From Metaphire vulgaris (lineage: Eukaryota; Annelida; Clitellata; Crassiclitellata; Megascolecidae), in NCBI GenBank assembly GCA_018105865.1, contig CM030833.1:8864881-8928880 (forward strand): a stretch of DNA of 64,000 nt. Direction: 5' to 3'. The stretch's first letter is position 1. Each line of letters opens with the position of its first letter. Positions 62,775-64,000 of this stretch are shown one piece after another. Below the pieces are notes generated by a model that had not been told where the DNA came from, did no database searches, and saw nothing but the letters and a program-made list of their open reading frames with translations. The translations under genes were made by a program, and so were the position numbers.

Positions 62775-63126
62775 AGCAGGTCGGATGAAGGTGGGATGTG
62801 GATGAAGTCACATTGCTTGCAGAGATTTTGGAGAGCCTAGTCCTCTGTCTGGAAATCCTGGATGAGGAAGGACGCCAGTTTGGTCTGGAAATCAACTGGA
62901 ATAAGAAGATCCAGATGAATATCCTGTCTTCTGAAACATCGAAAGCAGTGTTGGTGGCAGGGAATACAGTGGAGGTTGTCAAATCCTTCACCTACCTGGG
63001 CTCACTAATTGATGATGAAGGCAGCTGTGCTCCCGAAGTCACCTGGAGAATTGGTATTGTCTTGAGCTGCTTTGCAGGACTGAACCGACATTTATGGCGC
63101 TCTAGTGTTAAAATAGTAACACTGTA
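62775..63126 (+). pseudogene. RTE-like LINE, post-catalytic region
   Basis: The frame DEVTLLAEILESLVLCLEIL, DEEGRQFGLEINWNKKIQMN, VLVAGNTVEVVKSFTYLGSL, IDDEGSCAPEVTWRIGIVLS, CFAGLNRHLWRSSVKIVTL begins immediately at the catalytic D-D position and is then open for about 105 codons. It is 5'-truncated and is related to the next LINE. Confidence 0.8.
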
Positions 63127-64000
63127 ACATCACAGTGGAATTAATACAAGCAGGGGCAAAGCATGTACTACCTGGCTGACAGAGATTTTCAGAGAGGCGT
63201 GGATGAGTGGCAAAATGCCGGATGACTGGAAAAGAGGCATCATCATGCCATTTCATAAAGACAAAGGCAGCCCCAGGGAGTGCAAGAACTATAGGGGCAT
63301 TACCCTGCTGTCCGGTGCCCGGTAAAATCTTTGCATCCAGCCTCTTGGGCAGGATTAAAGAACGGCTTCATGCAAGGAGGACTGAACAGAGTGGATTTAC
63401 ACCAAGCCGCTCAACATTGGATCGGATATTAACACTCAACCTGGTGTCCCAGACTACGAGGGAATTCCGGCGACCATTATGGACAGCCTTTTTTTATCTT
63501 TGAGCGGCTTTTGACTCTGTGGATCGCGAGTCACTGTGGGCACTGATGCATTCCATTGGTCTCCCTCCCAAGATCATAGCTCTGATGAGGGAGCTGTATA
63601 CGGGCACTCTGAGTGCAGTTAGATCAGATGGGATGCTGTCTGACTGGGATGCTGTCCGACTGGTTCTCCATCAATTCTGGAGTCAGGCAAGGCTGAAAAA
63701 TTGCTCCAGATTTATTCCTGATCCCAATGGATCACATTATGGAAAGAACAGTGCATCGTAGATGTGCTGGAGTCTCACTGGATGAGGAATCATTTACCGA
63801 TTTGGATTATGCGGATGACATCACAGTGCTTGCAGAGATGTTGGAGATCCTAGTCCTCTGCCTGGAAATCCTGGACGAGGAGGGATGACAGTTTGGTCTG
63901 GAAATGAACTGGAATAAGACCAAGATCCAGACGAATATCCTGTCATCTGAATTATCTGGTCCAAATGCCTACTTCAATCCCTGAGGCAATGTTCGCTTCA
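63127..64000 (+). pseudogene. RTE-like LINE, early RT to catalytic region (runs off window)
   Basis: Mixed frames: EIFREAWMSGKMPDDWKRGI, IMPFHKDKGSPRECKNYRGI, TLLSGAR, EQSGFTPSRSTLDRILTLNL, DRESLWALMHSIGLPPKIIA, LMRELYTGTLSAVRSDG. Then near 63800 DLDYADDITVLAEMLEILVL (YADD) and LEMNWNKTKIQTNILSSEL. The last part repeats the sequence of 62797-62945, so it and the previous feature are two head-to-tail copies of one family. Confidence 0.8.

Overview
The window is eukaryotic, most likely from a marine invertebrate animal. It has no operons. It has short isolated exons, a processed mitochondrial-protein pseudogene, microsatellites, and a very dense layering of transposable elements. The mix of CR1/L2-type and RTE-like LINEs, a 2A-like motif in a LINE, a 5S-derived SINE, many hAT elements, TTAA elements and Helitrons suits echinoderms, lancelets or molluscs. 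I cannot fix the phylum from sequence alone.

Host genes are few. There is a possible 32-codon exon at 1-96 (-), a sugar-transporter-like exon near 12795-12981 (-), and a 49-codon exon of a beta-galactosidase-1-like protein at 29157-29303 (-) with splice signals at both ends. A decayed NDUFV2 retrocopy lies at 40636-41063 (+). Nearly everything else that resembles protein is transposon-derived, and almost all of it is frameshifted.

Layout. 1.3-1.9 kb: Helitron. 2.3-6.1 kb: decayed gene of an uncharacterised repeat family, split by a complete hAT element. 6.3-10.7 kb: RTE-like LINE split by a hAT element, itself split by a pogo-like element holding LINE tails, then a 5S-derived SINE and more LINE. 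11.3-12.7 kb: two TTAA-flanked elements. 13.2-15.6 kb: LINE pieces. 15.9-18.6 kb: two hAT elements, the second containing a TTAA element, which contains AT microsatellite, which contains a foldback element. 19.1-24.8 kb: hAT element, L2-type LINE, and one RTE-like LINE inserted in another. 25.2-25.9 kb: element with 9-bp target duplication. 26.7-28.8 kb: 2.1-kb giant palindrome. 30.6-34.6 kb: L2-type LINEs, one inside another. 36.4-40.1 kb: hAT element and RTE-like LINEs. 41.7-43.4 kb: copia fragment split by a TTAA element and a hAT element. 43.4-49.5 kb: LINE, RTE-like LINE, gypsy-like 5' LTR and gag. 51-56 kb: TTAA element, then a near full-length LINE carrying a Helitron, and a pogo-like element. 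56.6-64 kb: ZBED5-like hAT fragment and many LINE copies.

The strongest results are insertions whose target-site duplications I could read base by base. Several can be checked by an independent test: removing the insert restores the reading frame of the host transposon. Together they give a relative-age stratigraphy of the locus. I found no host pathway, gene cluster or CRISPR-like system here.
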